Source: Melampsora larici-populina 98AG31 (Eukaryota; Basidiomycota; Pucciniomycetes; Pucciniales; Melampsoraceae). Taken from it: 64,000 nt of DNA. Shown one piece after another: positions 62,266-64,000 of the stretch. The DNA is taken from positions 394,815-458,814 of the forward strand of contig NW_006768826.1 in the NCBI RefSeq assembly GCF_000204055.1, in the 5' to 3' direction. The translations under genes and the position numbers were made by a program. Positions within the stretch are counted from its first letter, which is position 1; each line of letters starts with the position of its first letter. The notes under the pieces are model-generated. The model was not told the origin of the DNA and did not search any database. It saw only the letters and a list, made by a program, of their open reading frames with translations.

Positions 62266-64000
62266 TCATTTTGTTTTATTACTATGTTGCCTTACTAAAT
62301 ATTTTTCAATTAATTCAGATGCTTCTGAAAACTCTGCTGGTGTAGCCACACCCGCTTTGATCCACTCTCTACAGCCTACAGCGCGCTCCATCGTGCTTGA
62401 GTTGAGGCCACCACAATCAGGCTGGCAGACATCGGCTGCTGAGGAAAAAGTCCTTTCGACTGGACATGTGGTACCCGAGCATGCGAGATAATCCTTCGCA
62501 AGCGCTGCCACTAATGGGAACCATTTTGAGTTCTCCTATTGCCCCAAATCAACCACACATAAGACATAAGTGACATGAAGAGAGAGTAAAACGGAGAAAA
62601 ATCAGACACTCACCTCCCACCACTTTAAGATACACCCGTCCTTATAAGGATATTTTGTGCCAAGATAGAGCTCTAATTCGTCTGATCGATTGATTGATGC
62701 AGACACTTCTGAAGGTCCAAAGAGATTGTCGTCGTCTTGATCGTGAGTAGTTTCGATTGTATTTTGTGATGTTGCTGTTGCTGAAGTGATCTCGATGTTT
62801 GCCTCTGATGATACCACTTTCCTTTGAAAAGCTTGATCCAACATCGTTCAAATTCGAGGTACCTCCGCAGGATAGTAGTTTTCAAAGAACTTCATACGCT
62901 TGCTTGGATTTAAAACTGTATCCATGACAAGAGCGTCACAGCTGAGCGCTTCATTATGATACACCGCGAGTTTCACACGCATTACCCCGATCATCTTATG
63001 TAAGCTTTTGTATTTAGTCTCAGCCTCCATTTTCTCTAAAGCTTTCTCCATTCGACAATACTCGGACAAGACACGCGCTCCTGTTGGACTATCCCCTTCC
63101 ATCATGAGGGTCGAAGAGAGGAATATCTACAAATTTGAAATATATCAGTACTGTTAATGATGGTTAGAAGAACAAAGTGCAAGTGATGCATACCTCTAAG
63201 ACACCATTTGAGGCCCTCACAGCAGCCCATTCGCTCTGAGTTATACACATCTCATCAAAAAGATGACTATTGGCACTTCCTAGCATCTGGGTCACTGTCT
63301 GAAAACATAAACAACACATGGTGAGAAGGGATATGATATGATCTATAGGATGATCAATATGTCCAGACATACCTCTTGGGCTTCACAAACCTTTTGGCAA
63401 GACTGGACCGCCGCATTCCAACGTATTCCGTAACCCGCCGTGATCGACCCCTGTCCTTCTCTTTGTGCTTTGAAGAGTGCTCGCAGGGCAGCACTCAAAC
63501 AGACCCGGCGTGCAAAAAGATCCACCTGGAAACAAAATCATCATTCAGTATGTGACTATGATCTCGGTTGTGCATGATAGAAACTGACCTTTTGGACTGC
63601 CTGTACCACTACATCAGTTTTCCACCTACTGGCCAAGTGAGTCTGCAATTGAGAATCATCTCCATCCTCGACCTCAGAGTCAGTATCACCATCATGATCC
63701 CCGCCAATATCTTCTCCATCTTCAAGACAATCAACCGGTTCAGTGTTGTTTGGGTCGTCAGGAAAGTTGGATGAGTCGTCAAGTCCAAGCGAGGGTGTAG
63801 GAAGTTCACGGCCAGGAGTCGTAGTTGGCTTTGTATGTCCTGGATCAATTTTGATACTTCACAAACCGGCTTTGACCACAAGAGCCAGCTTGTGCGCGTA
63901 ACAGCGCACATGGTTGACCCTTGCATCCCAGAACACCGGATCCTCACCTTCAGAGAAGATCTTTGACATTTCTGTCGCCATTGTGTTGTTGTTCGCGCCT
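62266..64000 (-). pseudogene. hAT-type transposase gene, C-terminal part, two in-frame TGA
   Basis: Five exons seen on the minus strand: up to 64000 (runs out of the window)-63589, 63525-63373, 63298-63194, 63126-62614 and 62535-62266, with phase-0 introns of 63, 74, 67 and 78 bp, all GT-AG. Conserved hAT parts: HVRCYAHKLALVVKAG, an Asp/Glu-rich insert, IRWNAAVQSCQKV, SEWAAVRASNGVLE, and the dimerisation domain WFPLVAALAKDYLACSGTTC-PVERTFSSAADV. TGA codons at 63861-63859 and 62850-62848 interrupt the frame; both fit CGA to TGA. A cut-and-paste transposase gene that has begun to decay. The end of the element on the left was not found. Confidence 0.85.

Overview
The window looks like nuclear DNA of a plant-parasitic basidiomycete, most likely a rust fungus (Pucciniales). 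The evidence is AT-rich sequence, genes with many short GT-AG introns (mostly 50-110 bp), a fungal MIM1 gene, several secreted proteins of effector type, and a high load of mobile DNA. I cannot name a species. The rust assignment is inference; eukaryote and fungus are well supported.

Layout. 1-5480: a DIRS-like tyrosine-recombinase (YR) retroelement on the minus strand (gag, RT/RNase H, YR; overlapping genes), with a ~120-bp repeat array beyond YR. 5539-5861: a two-exon cysteine-rich small secreted protein directly beside it. 6150-11340: a large fold-back structure (palindromic arms carrying ~180-bp tandem repeats) with a 355-bp MITE in its left arm. 12289-15570: a decayed, truncated second type of DIRS-like element. 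15571-20840: no gene I can support. 20841-25130: two tandem paralogous genes for secreted proteins that combine a signal peptide, a DLNxxP (EAR-type) motif and two helix-turn-helix domains. 26109-28600: fold-back repeats. 28624-32242: an 11-exon TKL-like protein kinase without the usual beta-3 lysine. 32983-38404: nested MITEs and fold-backs. 39894-43339: a compact gene block (MIM1, a single-pass membrane protein, a small conserved-looking protein). 43998-47591: a ten-exon secreted protein whose introns are all phase 1. 48051-49173: a fold-back with a nested element. 50223-51954: glutathione reductase. 53256-54776: a His/Gly-rich protein and a 62-residue basic protein. 55018-56142: three adjacent hairpin elements. 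56521-62220: a nearly intact DIRS-like element of the spliced type. 62266-64000: a hAT transposase gene running off the right edge.

How it fits together. Housekeeping genes (MIM1, glutathione reductase, kinase) sit in gene-dense islands. The likely effectors (the small secreted protein, the DLNxxP/HTH pair, the phase-1 secreted gene) lie in or beside repeat-rich stretches. The two points I rate most interesting are (i) the paralogous secreted DLNxxP + double-HTH proteins, which look like candidate host-nucleus transcriptional repressors, and (ii) the spliced DIRS-like elements, in which two independent copies share a phase-1 intron inside gag and a phase-2 intron that joins gag to pol in frame. 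Most inactivating changes in the elements could be C-to-T or G-to-A at CpG sites.
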